From positions 4,588,001 to 4,652,000 of the forward strand of contig NC_092360.1 of NCBI RefSeq assembly GCF_030848805.1: 64,000 bases of DNA, given 5' to 3'. Source of the DNA: Temnothorax longispinosus (Eukaryota > Arthropoda > Insecta > Hymenoptera > Formicidae). Shown here in pieces: positions 35,380 to 47,645 of the stretch (the stretch's first letter is position 1; each line of letters starts with the position of its first letter). The translations under genes were made by a program, and so were the position numbers. The notes beneath the pieces are model-generated. The model saw nothing but the letters and a program-made list of their open reading frames with translations. It searched no databases and was not told the origin of the DNA.

Positions 35380-38371
35380 TCAGATAAGTAATGGATAGGC
35401 GTGCGGAGTAATCTAAGATATTGCAAAGTACGGAACGGCTTGAATAATCTAGCAACTTTGCCGGTGAAACGCATCCAGGCGTTGCTAATTTCAGCGTATA
35501 TGCAACGATGTATCGGAATGATACCCGATTCTCGTCAGAGGGAACGAAAGTGCAGCGGCTGCAGCGGCCGCGCGTCGGGCTTTGCTCTCGGCAGCATGGC
35601 AATCGCCGATCCGATTACATATTCATATTTTTAGCGTGCAACTATTTTCGCAGAGTCGCAATTAACGCAGGGTTGAGAAAATTAGAGTACCGTTGGAAAA
35701 TCAATGTCTGCGAGACGTGCTTAGCAAATTGCCGTACGCACGCTGCAATTTATTCTGTTTTGCAAAACCTACAAAGTACAGTCATCTCGTCATTTACGGC
35801 TCGGCGGTGATCTGTACAGATTAACGTTACAAAATGAGTACCGAATAATTAAAACGGCCTGTAAGCTTTTTTATAAACCTCTTGACCCGACGAAGAAACT
35901 TGCTGCATAAATCATTACATTCATTACGCGTCAAACCAAAAACTTGTAACGGACGTACGTTTTTTGTGACATACTTTTTAACATAATATTTTAAAATATA
36001 ATTTAATATTTAAAGTCAATGATACATAAGTTCGTCAGTTATATTCTACAGCGCTTTTTTCTATTATCACTGTAATCGGACGCGCCTCGATTTGCAGTCT
36101 CTTTAATACCGTTTATTTATATTTAATTCTCCCGTCGCGAAAGGGAACGGAGTGACACGAAAGCACAACTGATTGAAGCAATATGAAGAAATTCGGCGAA
36201 CCGGAACGAATCCGGAACGTCAGAGTAGTAGAGCGTTCTTGCTTCTTGCGAGCACCTTCACCTGGAAGAGTGGACATCCTTGAAGACCTCTCTCCCTCCC
36301 GGCTTTTTTCATCGTGTCAATTATCCTGTAGCGGATATTCTCGCGGCTCGAATTAATCTCCACTCGAATTAATTCCTGATTCCGGAGCGCGAGCGAGCTA
36401 CTCACACGTTTACGTCACGATGTAAAATCACGCGCTCGTGGTTCACCCCGTGCAACGGAAACGTGCACGTGAATTTTAGCGATTAGATCGTGACCGCTTA
36501 CCGAGGGATCGTCATGCCGGAGAAGAGCAGTTATTAATTATGCTTGTCGGATGAGGGTCAATATCGTTTATCGGCGAACTTAATCATCACTCAAAGCGTG
36601 CCCGCTGACAGCTCGTTTGTGATCGTGAAACTTAAATGCGCGCGGCGCAAGGCATTTAAAAACTAGCGGAGCGAAATTGCCCGGCCCGACCGATTTCGCC
36701 GTCGCCGTTCTGAAGTAACGGAAAGAGGCTACGGGTCCAAGGTACAGGGAGGATAAACGTTTGCGGGTCAAACATGACCTCGTGAGCCCCGCGTATTCCC
36801 CGCGGTCACTCCTGTTTCTACACGTGTTTGCACAAAATTATTATCGCGTCAGTGGACGGCGTCGTAAGAAAATATTTTTCGAATACAGTCTCCCGGCGTG
36901 GCTGTACTCCCGTCATTGTTGTTGCACACGTTTTGCGCACGGTCGAAGCTGCGGTTACAGTTGCCGAAATCTCTTCGAAAACATTCCTCGCACCTCTCGT
37001 TTCTTTCGTTTTTACTCTCAACCAGTTTAAAGGAGGCGCTCGAGACGTCGACGCCACGTTGCGACGGTTAAAACGACGAACACGAGTGACTCTCCGCTGA
37101 CCTCCTTTGTAATCTTCATTCGAGGCTTCATTAATTTCGCCTTAATCCGATCGCAAACAGATCGGATCTTCTCGCAACATAACTCGCTTTTACTCGGCGC
37201 ATGAAAATATATTTATTACAGCTACTCAAAATATTCGATAATTTAGCCTCTTCCGGTAATCGGTGAATGCAATTAGTCAGAGAAAGCGCCGATATCTTCA
37301 ATCAGACTTTCGCAGAACCATCCATAATGGAGATTACTTGATATTTTCCGTTATCCAATACGTGATGTTACAACGTAAATATTACAAACATAATGATGAA
37401 ATAAACGATCCTGACGTGCGAGTAAATTATGTTCTTTAACATCGGATATTTTTCGTGAATTAATGTTCTGCGGACAAAACTTGTCGCCAGGTACACCGTT
37501 TATATATCTGTATCAGAGAAAAATATTGGAAATATAAAAGCAACGCGTGAAGGCAATACCGTGTCTTGCATAATATGCATACGGAAAGGAAGCAATAAAA
37601 CGTTATATTTTATTACATATTAGTTTGCGCTTACGCACCAAGTAAAGAATATATTCCGGCAACGATAATATATTTTTATTTTTCTTCGCAAATATACTTT
37701 ATTATCCGCATTATTAGTTACATAGTTTTGATTTTGTTAAATCTTTAAATTCATCGTCACATGTATTTCTACTAATTAATATGCAGACTGAGAATCACAC
37801 GACAAACACGTGGAAAGACATAATAAACGGTAGTCAGCGGTTTCTCTTCATAGTGCACATTTTGTAGCCTCGAAACATTTCGGTGAGTAATATACCTACC
37901 TTCAAGTAACAGCAATTAATTTTATTTTGGCGGTCAGATGTCACTTAGAATAGACACCTGCTGACCGAGGTGACTTTCGAATCAATTTTGATTAATATCA
38001 TTTTATTGCCAGCTCGCTTCCATCTTAATTTTACTGTCACGAAAAGTGATGGGCCGAAGGACTTCGGCGACGGCGGCGGCGTGCGTTTATTCCGCCGCGC
38101 TGCCCAAGTTAGTTTGTTTTGTCATTGCAGCCGCAACAACCGATTAACATTTAAATTCGGTAGAAATTATCACGTCCGTCACAGAGCCGGGCGGGCGTGT
38201 CGGAAATTCAAGGCGACCCGACGATCTGTAAACCGTGACATGAGTTGCGTGCTCGTTGGGAAACGAGTCGGTGAAATATATTAGGCTATCGATGCCTCAA
38301 GGGCAACGACGAGCAGCTCGTAAATCATCCGGGTCCGTCGGCCGAGTTTCTTTCCCCGGGTGGAGCTTTGC

Positions 38372-38391
38372 GTTCGTAATTGGTTACGAAC
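38372..38391. repeat. Short inverted repeat (GTTCGTAA/TTACGAAC)
   Basis: Eight-base perfect arms with a 4-base spacer. Confidence 0.9.
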
Positions 38392-38546
38392 TAACTCGAT
38401 TCGTTCAGCTGTCAGTGAATCCGCCGGGTATTGATTTCTCCGACGGGAATCCGTAGGCGATATTATTCGGAAGAGCTAGCCGGCGAGAAATTAATAACAA
38501 TTATGCTACGCGGATATCAAAAGAAACAAACTACACGGCGCGATTG

Positions 38547-38571
38547 ATCCGCGATGATTCCAATCGCGGAT
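38547..38571. repeat. Short inverted repeat (ATCCGCGAT/ATCGCGGAT)
   Basis: Nine-base perfect arms with a 7-base spacer, about 160 bases from the inverted repeat at 38372. Confidence 0.9.
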
Positions 38572-39130
38572 TATTAAATCATACGTTTGGCCGACTATAT
38601 CGGAGCCCGGCGTGATTCCAACACTGATTATTGCGCAATTGCGTAATTATCTGCGATTAAATTGCCCGCACGCTTCGGAAGGAGGGAATTTCTTTCGTCA
38701 GCTGTGAGAAAGTAAATCGGAAAAGGATAATTAGTAAAGTGATGATATATGAAGGAAGGAATAATTTTATAGAAGCAAACATATATAATTTTGATGTCTT
38801 TTTATTTTCTTACAACTGAAATATTATTTCGGGAAAGCCTCGTACTGGAGAAAGTATATTATAAGATATCATGTATTGTTATTTGCGGTTAAACACAAAT
38901 TTAATTAATAAATTTTAATTATTTTTTCCCTTATTTTACGGTTAATCTAAAAGTAAGATTATTACGATATTATGTCGGAATTACAAAGCTATACCACTTT
39001 GCAACATCTTGTGTATGCGCGTTACGCGGTTATAAATCCATGCTCCAGATTTCTTGCAAGACAGCGAACGCCGTCTTAAATTGTAGCTAAATAATCGGTA
39101 TGCATCACGCATGCATGATTCATACAATTA

Positions 39131-39148
39131 CGCGTGTTTTAACACGCG
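39131..39148. repeat. Short inverted repeat (CGCGTGTT/AACACGCG)
   Basis: Eight-base perfect arms with a 2-base spacer. Confidence 0.9.
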
Positions 39149-40474
39149 CGAGAGGGTTAATGTTCTCCGGTCTTTGACGGTATAATCGCGATATAATTTT
39201 TACACGCTACACTCGCCTCCCGCCATCCTCGGGCCGGACCTCGGCCTTACTGGCCGAGTCCTTTTTCCAGCCGTTGCGCTGGTCCTGCACAACCGACGAG
39301 ACCGGTAACCGCTCTGCTATACTCCTTTCGAGAAAACCTGCAACGCCCGCGTACGTGCGTTTATGCCAAGGAGAGAACCGCGATAAGCGTCGACAAGCCG
39401 CGATGCAATTACGCGATACGCGATCGGGTGCGCGGACACCGGTGTGCGTCGATAGTTTTTGCAATGTGCTCGATCATAATCGGTCGACTTATCGAACCCT
39501 CCCTCCGTAGAATTAGTTCGTCAGCGCAACGCTTGGGTAACGCATAATCAGCGAGAATAAACAGGCAAATATCATCTGGCGGCTTACAGCCAGACACACC
39601 AGTCCTTTCTCTAACGCTTTTCAAATGTCTCGAGAGCGTGAACTGGATTTTTACGTGACTGAACATCAGAATTAAACGAATAAAAGATAAGACTGTAAAA
39701 TCACTATAATTATTTTTGCGATATTCATATCGTTAAATTTTTCCTCTTGAATCTTTATTTTTCTAAAAGTACTGCGTCACAAGCACGCGTATCAAAGTTT
39801 ATTGCGATAGTTCTTGATGACTCGCGTACTATGGGAAGTGCATACTTTTTGCGTCTTGTAGAATTCTTTACGGACTCGCCTATATCGCAGCAAAGCTGCA
39901 TTTCCACGGTCGTTCGCACGCATTATGTATAAAGCGGCAAATCAATTTTCTGAGGTTGCGTGATATATCTGCGAGCAGTGTCTTTCAAAGTTAATAGAAA
40001 AGAAGCTTGAATTATATACGTATGCTCGGAGACGACCGGAAACTTACTCATTCGTCGGTCTCATTATGCGATGATTGTATGGCGTGGTACGTACGAGGGT
40101 CAGAGTTACGCACCTCGGCACTTTCGTAATCCGTTTTATAATGCAACTGTCCGCGGACACTCGACGTATACACGGGAGCATTAATGCCGTCCGATCCGCA
40201 CATTCAACGGCGAGATTTCTCTGTAATATTCAAGAAACGTATCTTTTCGCTCACGCTACAATATGTAAATTTCGCGAAAGAACGGAAAGGATCCTTTTCG
40301 CGTATCGAACAGCAATTAATGCTATAATGATCATATTCAATCGCGTCAAATTACGTGCATGAGAAAAAAATAGATTTGCCTTTCAGTAGCGTTTCCTGGA
40401 AACGCTCGGCGATTCCCAAGAATTTTGCACAATCTTTAATAACCGACCTTAGAATTTACACAGACCATTTTTTT

Positions 40475-40560
40475 TTAACACTTTGACTGCTGTGCACACA
40501 TCTGAGTGACGCATGACTTTCCATCACTCTTTCTTGCATGACGGTTTTATTTATCGGGAA
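40475..40560 (+). mobile_element. Possible piggyBac-like terminus (relic)
   Basis: TTAACACTTTGACTGCTGTG resembles the TTAA plus CNCTTTGxCTGC ends of piggyBac-family elements, followed by CATCTGAGTGACGCATGACT. No matching inverted end (…GCAGTCAAAGTGTTAA) is found within the next kilobase, only AT-rich DNA. It may be a truncated end or a coincidence. Confidence 0.25.
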
Positions 40561-40955
40561 AAATAATTTTGTTATACGTATTTCAGACATTAAAAAACAA
40601 TGAAGAAATAAAACAATATATATATTGATGAAAATTAAAATAATACAATAATATATTGGATGTATTAAAAATAGAACAATTCATTTTTTATTTATCTTAT
40701 ATCTGTTTCAATCACAAAACGATTTAATATTTCGGTTTGTGATGGTTTTATTTATTTTATCTGAAATTATATCATTAAATATATAATAAATACATAATAA
40801 TATAAATAACATATAATATATTTTATTTATTTTCTTGTATAGTTTATTTTGTAATCTGACTCTGCACACTTTTTAAACAGCTTTTATATTTGGTTATTTG
40901 CTTGGACATCTCGCTGGTTGATGAACGGTAGACATAATCTAAGGCAGTAGATGTA

Positions 40956-40966
40956 CCCCCCCCCCC
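40956..40966. repeat. Poly-C run (11 bases)
   Basis: Eleven C in an AT-rich context. A G9 run occurs at 45811-45819 inside GCCATGGGGGGGGGCATGGC. Both are isolated homopolymers. Confidence 0.9.
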
Positions 40967-41716
40967 GTAACCTATTCGAACACTACGAACAATACATGTG
41001 GATCACTGTAAGCCCCGGCTAAGACAAGATCCCTGCTACTACCGCTTGTGTATAATCGCGAGAACATATTTCATCTCTGAAGAATACGTAAAGAAAGTTC
41101 CCGGGAGGACTTTGGGCCAAGCATCCGCGCCGCGCGCGTAACGCGATACATCAACGATCGAATTAGAAGCGCGAAGGAAAAAAAAGAAGGTAGAACAAAG
41201 AGGCGCGGTGTAATTACAGAGCGAAACGCGTGGACGCCCGCGGGGCTGGCTTCTCCGTACGACTTCACGCACGGTCGTAAACTATTTATGAGCGCGTCCG
41301 TCGTTGGCACGTATAGTCCTGATAATTATGAGCCGCGGGGACGACGAAAGGATCCGTGAAGTATCCGGCTTGATGGATTAGGCCGATTCGCGGAACCGTG
41401 TCGAGCGCAGCGCGCGACGACAGAACAGCCGGTGATCGACGAATCGTTGCTCGGACGCACGCGGAGATCGATTAGCGTGGATCGATGGAGTACGATTGAA
41501 ACGCGGTATGGTAATCGATCGTGTGTGCAAGCCCGATTTATAACCTTTTTCATACATAATAAGGAAGAAATATACACCGCTGGATAATGGACTCTTGAAT
41601 ATGTGGGCGTAAAACGACGCGGAAGAAAGTTAAAGAGAAACAGTGTTACATAACGATAATCAGATGTTCTGTAGTGTTAGCCAAATTTGATAGGCTTCCT
41701 TCAATTTTTTTATAAC

Positions 41717-42212
41717 GCAGAAATTTTACAACACCATAAGTCTTCTTTTTTCCATTAACGACTTCAGTCACGACCAAGCCATCATTTTAAAATTGGTGTT
41801 TTAATCTATTTACGTAAAATATGTTTTATATATATAAATAATTTATTTTTTATTGTTAATATTATATACATATATATAGTTTCTTAATTATCTTTTAGCT
41901 GAGAGAGTATTTTATACTCGTTTCAGGTCAATATTTATTCAAGAAAAGCTCATTTGAAATTTGATTGTAATTTTTGTATAGGACCGTACAAATTTTATAG
42001 AATTACAAATCTTCACTTCTCCATTGATGACTTTACAATTACGATCAAGCGTTATTTTAAATTTATATTTTAATCTATTCACATAAAATGTATTTTAAAT
42101 TATTTATTTTCCATTGTTAGTATTATTTATTTAGTTCCTCAGTTGTCTTATCTGAGAGAGAATGCTTTATATACCTGTTTCAGGTCAATATTGATTCGAT
42201 AAAAGCTCATTT
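41717..42212. repeat. Two-copy tandem duplication (~257-bp period)
   Basis: Copy 1 (41717-41955) and copy 2 (about 41985-42212) share landmarks in order: CTTCNxTTxTCCATTxACGACTT, ACGATCAAGC/ACGACCAAGC, TTTTAATCTATT, ACGTAAAATATGTTTT/ACATAAAATGTATTTT, CATTGTTAGTATTAT, TCTTATCTGAGAGAGAATGC/TCTTTTAGCTGAGAGAGTAT, and CTGTTTCAGGTCAATATTGA with AAAAGCTCATTT at the end. Identity is moderate, so it is old. It is AT-rich, with no ORF. The spacing between the ends of the copies is 257 bases. Whether this is a dispersed element or a local duplication is unknown. Confidence 0.8.
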
Positions 42213-45200
42213 ATGCTTCGTAGAAGATGGGTGCCTTCAGGAATTATCTACATAACATGTATCATTCTTCCAAGCGATTGATTTGCCATCGATGCCTCGT
42301 GTATCGTTCCCGCGTTAGGTATCGATCGCAAAGCAGCATCTATCGGAGTCACGCTCTGACCCATCACCACTCGCGGGCGGTGATTTATTGCGAAAACGCC
42401 GCGAGAGCATCTCGTGGATCGATAGGCCGAGATCGGCGAAGATCGACTCGTCGATGCCGAGTCGTTGAAGCGGTTTTAACCGAGTTCGAGCGGCGCTAAC
42501 GGGTTAATCGGCGAGAAACGAAAATCAAGCCGGTGAGCGGCTTTATGAACATTATGAATATTAATAAAACGAAGGGATTTATATGTAGGATAAGATACGC
42601 CCACGTGGGTCGATCATTGACCGTCGACTCGCACGCCAAGGATGAAATTAACAGCGCCGACGTGTTGTAGGTTTTACCTTATTGTGCTCACGGGGTTTTA
42701 TTGTTAGTAGATGTTTCATCGTTGCATCAGTCAAAGTGACCTATATGCTCAAAAGTGCAGAAATATGTTCATAACTGTAAATCACACATATTATACTAGG
42801 GAGATTCTAAGAGGTCTTAAAGTTCCGGAGGGCAATGAAATAAAAGATCACAGAAAAATAAATGAACATGTATCGTATATACATACAACAGTCTACATTT
42901 GTACAGTATGATGAGAAATTTTCATTGAAAATGTGAGAAGAATAAAGATAATTTAAATAACTTCTTAAACGAAACTACACATTTCAAATAACTTCGATTG
43001 GTTAGTTTGATTGTATATTTGTGATTGTTTTTAAAAATACTGGAATAAACTTATTTAAATATCTGAATTAATTTAAAGTTAAATTGTTTGCATAAATGCC
43101 CTTTTGTGTTATAATTTAATATTAGCATTGCATTTATTCTAATGTTTTAATGCATATAGATATCTTAAATACAAATCTTATACAAATGCGAATTTATTTC
43201 TCTAAAATTGAAAGTAATTTTCTCAAGAAAGGGATATCTTGTATAAAATGCCGAAGTGCTACGATATGTTACTATCTGTTATCCAACTTGGCGGAATGAT
43301 ACATCGCCGACCGCTGGTTCTCTTCCGGCGATGGAGAGAAAAAAAAACGTTTCGCGTAATAAATTATTCGAGATATAGTTCCATTATCGCGATGTTTTAC
43401 GGTCGTTTTCGCGGATGGTAACTTACGTATTGGAGACGAGACGAGGTTGAACCGAGCGGATCTCGGGAGATAAATCGCAGGAAACGCGTGCTGACCGCGC
43501 AGAGACGAGCGAAATTAATTGCGATGTTTCAGGCCCGGATTTTTGCGAGTGAATAAAAAATACCTGCGCGCGCGATGTATTATTCGCGATACATCAGGTC
43601 AGTTATCATGATACTTATCCACTTTTTACGAGGCTAATGCGAATCACGAGAGCCGGTACGCCGTGATGAACGTAACAAGCCCTGGGCGAACGTCGGAAGC
43701 TCGAGAGATGTAATTAATTCTTTCGGAATACATCTTGCTTATCATTTTTCGAATGTAGTCCGTAGAAATCTACGATACGCCTGTATTTTGTAATTGTCAC
43801 GGAAACACTGTGACAAAAGTATTGCTAAGAAGATATCGTAAATATTGCAAGATCGATACGAAATGTCATATTGTCACAAATAATATTATAAACGTGTTTG
43901 CTTTAAAAGATCCATATAATATAGAGAATCTTCTCGAAGTAACATCGAGTCATGCAACATCGATTTCGGACGATTAATCACTTCTTGTTTTTCAATTCGG
44001 CGGTCGTCATTAACGCAGTGATGATTCCGAGTTCCTTAAATGGTTAATCCAATAAAGCTGCATTCGCGGGAGTCCCTTTGTCCGTGGCAAGACGAAGGAT
44101 CGACGGTTAAAAGTTAAAAGCGTCTGAATGGATGTAAATTGGGACGAGCGCGAAATCTCGGCCGCGGAGGGAGTCCCGAGGTATGTCGGTACGGTGAGAT
44201 GTGTCTCTTCACCTCTTCATCTTCTGTGCTTCATCTTATTGAGCGCGTCCGCGTCAGGCATATCCGTGAAAAGCGGCGTTTCTCCACGCTGTCCGCGAGA
44301 GTTATACAATTTGGCTGACGTAGACGAATTGCCTCGTTGCCTCGGACCGGGCCAGACTTTGCAACCGTTTCTACTGTCCGAAATTTAAATCAAACTGGAC
44401 ACCCACGTTTCTCCTTTCGCAAACTTCCACTTGTTTTTTTTGCATATAAGATTCATTAAACCTTTCCTTCGGTACTCTCTGCCGATCGATTTTATAACTC
44501 AACGCAACGTCGGAAAATATAAAATTGTCTTCTAACATACTTTTTATTGTAATAACGATATTGTAACGTAAGTGAAATTTATTCGACTAATTCCAAATTT
44601 TATTTAAATGCTCTTTTGTATCATTGCTAAAGTATAGAATATAAAATATACAAGTTAAAAAAGGTTAAGATTTAAAAATTACATTGTTATTTACGTTGTA
44701 ATCTAATATGACAATTTAATTCCTTTGTATATACGTATAATTCTTTATACAGAGCCCAAAGTAAAAAATTTTAACAAATATAAAAGAAAATTTGAGTTTA
44801 AATATTTGCTGGCATTCTTATATATACAGAATAGTATTATAATCGATGTTCTGTCATATTAAAATTCGTTATTGCGATAAAAGACATAATTAATGTGCCA
44901 CTGTTTACTGTAAATTACTATAATGCTTCGAAAGACAAAATAACTTTCGACAGTTACAAATCACTATTAATATCTTGTAGACGTCAATAAATAGTTAATA
45001 AATCACAATGCTTATCTCATTGTTTCTTATAATATATGTAAGAGTTCCAACACATCGCGCGTTGCCTTCTTAATACCACATGGTAATTTAACATACTGTA
45101 TTTTAAGTGGCATTTTCTACGGGGTAAACATGTAAAGAACATTATAAAGAACGTTTACACTATAAAGAGCGATCATTGATGCTTAATTCGACGAGACAAA

Positions 45201-46477
45201 AATGCGGCGGTATATTATTGAGAGAAAATATACAGCCTGCCGATGTAATCTCTTTCCCAACTGTATGCGCTCGTTAACAGAAAAACAGCGGTCGTGGTGA
45301 GATTTACGTACGGATTTCGAGCTAACGAAGCGTCGTTCTTTAAGCATGTCGTAACCCTTGAAAATCGTAAGTTGTTCCTTACGGGCAAAAGGATAAATCA
45401 CAGATGCAGGTTTAACAATAATGGAATTTAAAAGAATTGTAATTGAAAATTTCGTAATAAATTCGCTTATATGTAAAGACATTATTACCTCTTAATATTT
45501 GCAAAAAAATTTTGACCATTTATTTGTTATTGTACGTGAATTTATAAGATGTATATATCTATAAATGATAATAGTGAATATGCTCAGTTTTATTTCACGT
45601 AAATTTGGATTAATTTGTTTCAACATAATTAATACATACAACTCATTTATTGTGTACTTCATTTTATTGACTTTAAATCATAAATCCGTTACGAAATCCG
45701 GTTCTTATTCATATCGCATTATATCATAATTTCGACAGAATACAAGTCAGTTCAATAACAATGATTCCTGGGCATTTATTTGTAATAACATTTGTATAAA
45801 TACATGCCATGGGGGGGGGCATGGCGATGGTGTACGGCGCGTTAATGGTTTATTCGCGGTAATACCACAAAAGCATTGCATACTGTGAGATCGGCATGTC
45901 GATCGTGTTTGATCGGCCCGACCAAGGTCGATCATGATCTGCACCCGTGAAATATTATTCTATTGTACCGACTTTTTTTCCGGCATCCTTCGATCTCCCC
46001 GTATACATGACTTACGCACGTACGCAACAGGATATCGAAGGCGATTACAAAAGGCGAGAAGCAAGTATCGTTAAATTGTGATTGTGCAAAAGCGCGATTA
46101 CAAAAACGATTCGGTTCAGCGCAACGCTTTCAGCAAGCTGCACTGTAGAGCGTGAGATGACTATGCAATAAAAAAGATGACAGAACAATCTGCGGTTTAA
46201 TGAGAAACCGAGGAATTCTTAGGTTCTTATCGCGTTATCATCGCACTTTTATCAGGATGTCGTGCATTGTAGTTTATCCAAAATTAAATGTCGCAATCTT
46301 ATATAGCGTGCCTTTATCAGATCCTTCCGGTTGTTTTATGGATCAGTTAGCAGCGAACGTATCATCGTAGAGTAATGCATCTATTTCAGGCGGTTAATTC
46401 GCCGCGTTAGCGATGCACCAATATCGAGAGGAAGCATAATTCTTCACTTCCTACATGCGGATCAGCTCTCCCGGTGG
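42213..46477. other. No gene recognised
   Basis: 42260-42680 and 43230-43700 are CpG-rich with short frames only; 44500-45180 is AT-rich. A small hairpin GATGTAT...ATACATC lies near 43575-43596. Confidence 0.6.
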
Positions 46478-46482
46478 GAGAA

Positions 46483-46553
<71 letters not shown>

Positions 46554-46567
46554 GAGAAAGAGAGAGA
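46478..46567. repeat. (GA)n microsatellite, ~90 bp
   Basis: A 60-base uninterrupted GA run (46491-46550) is flanked by GAGAAA-interrupted repeats. It is the longest simple repeat in the window and gives rise to artefactual Arg-Glu or Leu-Ser frames. It abuts a CpG-rich block (46570-47000), so it could also bind GAGA factor in a promoter, which is inference. Confidence 0.95.
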
Positions 46568-46569
46568 CT

Positions 46570-47010
46570 TCGGCGAAACGGTCTGCACGCGAGAAGTTGT
46601 CAACCCGTTGTACGGAGCGCACACGGCACGCATGCACGTACGATGCGGTCGGCGTGTGCAGGGGTGTGCGATACGTGCGCCGCGGCGCCGGTGGTTTGAC
46701 ATCCGCTATACATTCACTATTGCACAAGCGATAGATAGGCCTCCTTGCACCGGTATCGCTCTGTCCCGCACGGAGCGAATTCTTCGTTGTTGCGGACTCT
46801 GCACACGCCTTGGTACACACCCTCGCGAGTAGGTGAACACCGACTCTCCGCATCTCCTACCATCGTCGTCGTCTTCCTCTCGCTTGGCCGAAACCCGCCG
46901 CGAGAGAAAGAGAGAGACAGGGACGGAGTGCAGGGAGAGAGGTCCATTTTTATTCTTTTCCTTGTGTGCTCGGAGAGGTTCAGCGACGTGTGCTCAAGCC
47001 GGCACACGGA
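46570..47010. promoter_or_regulatory. CpG-rich island next to a GA tract, candidate promoter
   Basis: CpG- and CA-rich DNA directly follows the 90-base GA tract. Multiple frames are open on both strands. The pairing of GAGA repeats with a CpG-rich block is suggestive of a promoter or a Polycomb/Trithorax-type element, but no TATA box, start site or exon can be identified. Confidence 0.2.
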
Positions 47011-47380
47011 GGTGCCAGGATTTACGCAAGACGGAATTTATTCATGCTACAAAATTCTGTTATGCTATTAGATTAGCACTGGCATTCTTGCTAGCTGCTG
47101 CGTGATTATATCGACTGCACAGGAAAGAGAAGAAGAAATGTGTTGCAAGAAGTGGAAAAGATATAATGAAACTTTTCAACTTTATACATTCAACAAATCA
47201 TATTTTGTGCGTATTGTTAGGAAGATGTTTAGTCGCAAGTTTACGTAGAGAATGTGCTACAAAAGTGTCAAAAATACGAATATCACTTTACAATAAAAAC
47301 AAATTATAGATCATGTTATTTTATAATAGATATTAAATCTTCTTTAATTTTCTTGTTTCTGGGTAACAGACAAAGAGATG

Positions 47381-47645
47381 CACTGAGAAAAAGAATTTAT
47401 TAATCTCAAAAAATATTTAGTCCGATACGAACAACTAAATATATTTTAGGTAGTTTAACTAAACATTAGTTAAATTAATTAATTCTTGATTAAAAAATTT
47501 TAAAGGTTGACATGAGTGCATTATATATTTTTTAGTGCAACTTAATAATTGTTGAAACAACTAATGTTTAGTTAACTAATTAACATGTTTAGTTGTTCCT
47601 ATCAAACTAAATATTTTTTGAGATTAACAAATTTTTTTTTCAGTA
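47381..47645. mobile_element. 265-bp mariner-like MITE
   Basis: The left end CACTGAGAAAAAGAATTTAT and the right end, read in reverse as TACTGAAAAAAAAAATTTGT, form long imperfect inverted repeats that continue for about 110 bases through TTAATCTCAAAAAATATTTAGT and blocks of AACTAAACATTAGTT. ACTGA followed by an A-run is a usual terminus of Tc1/mariner-type MITEs; the target TA remains at the right end, while the left flank reads TG, probably mutated. It is AT-rich, has no ORF and is moderately diverged, so it is older than the 62211 element. Confidence 0.65.

Larger units (their letters stand above)
33476..41716. other. No gene recognised
   Basis: Mixed sequence with CpG-rich stretches at 34530-35060, 36600-37100, 38040-38460 and 41040-41560 and AT-rich stretches at 33740-34030, 37380-37790 and 40560-40870. 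Only short inverted repeats and the candidate piggyBac end (listed separately) stand out. Confidence 0.6.

Noticed and set aside
46262..46275. GTGCATTGTAGT, the 5' part of miR-33
   Set aside because: Only about 12 bases match, and the flanking sequence does not fold into a hairpin with a miR-33-type star arm.
46407..46853. 148-codon minus-strand ORF and the plus-strand Arg-Glu ORF
   Set aside because: Both are read-through of the GA microsatellite and the adjacent CpG-rich block.
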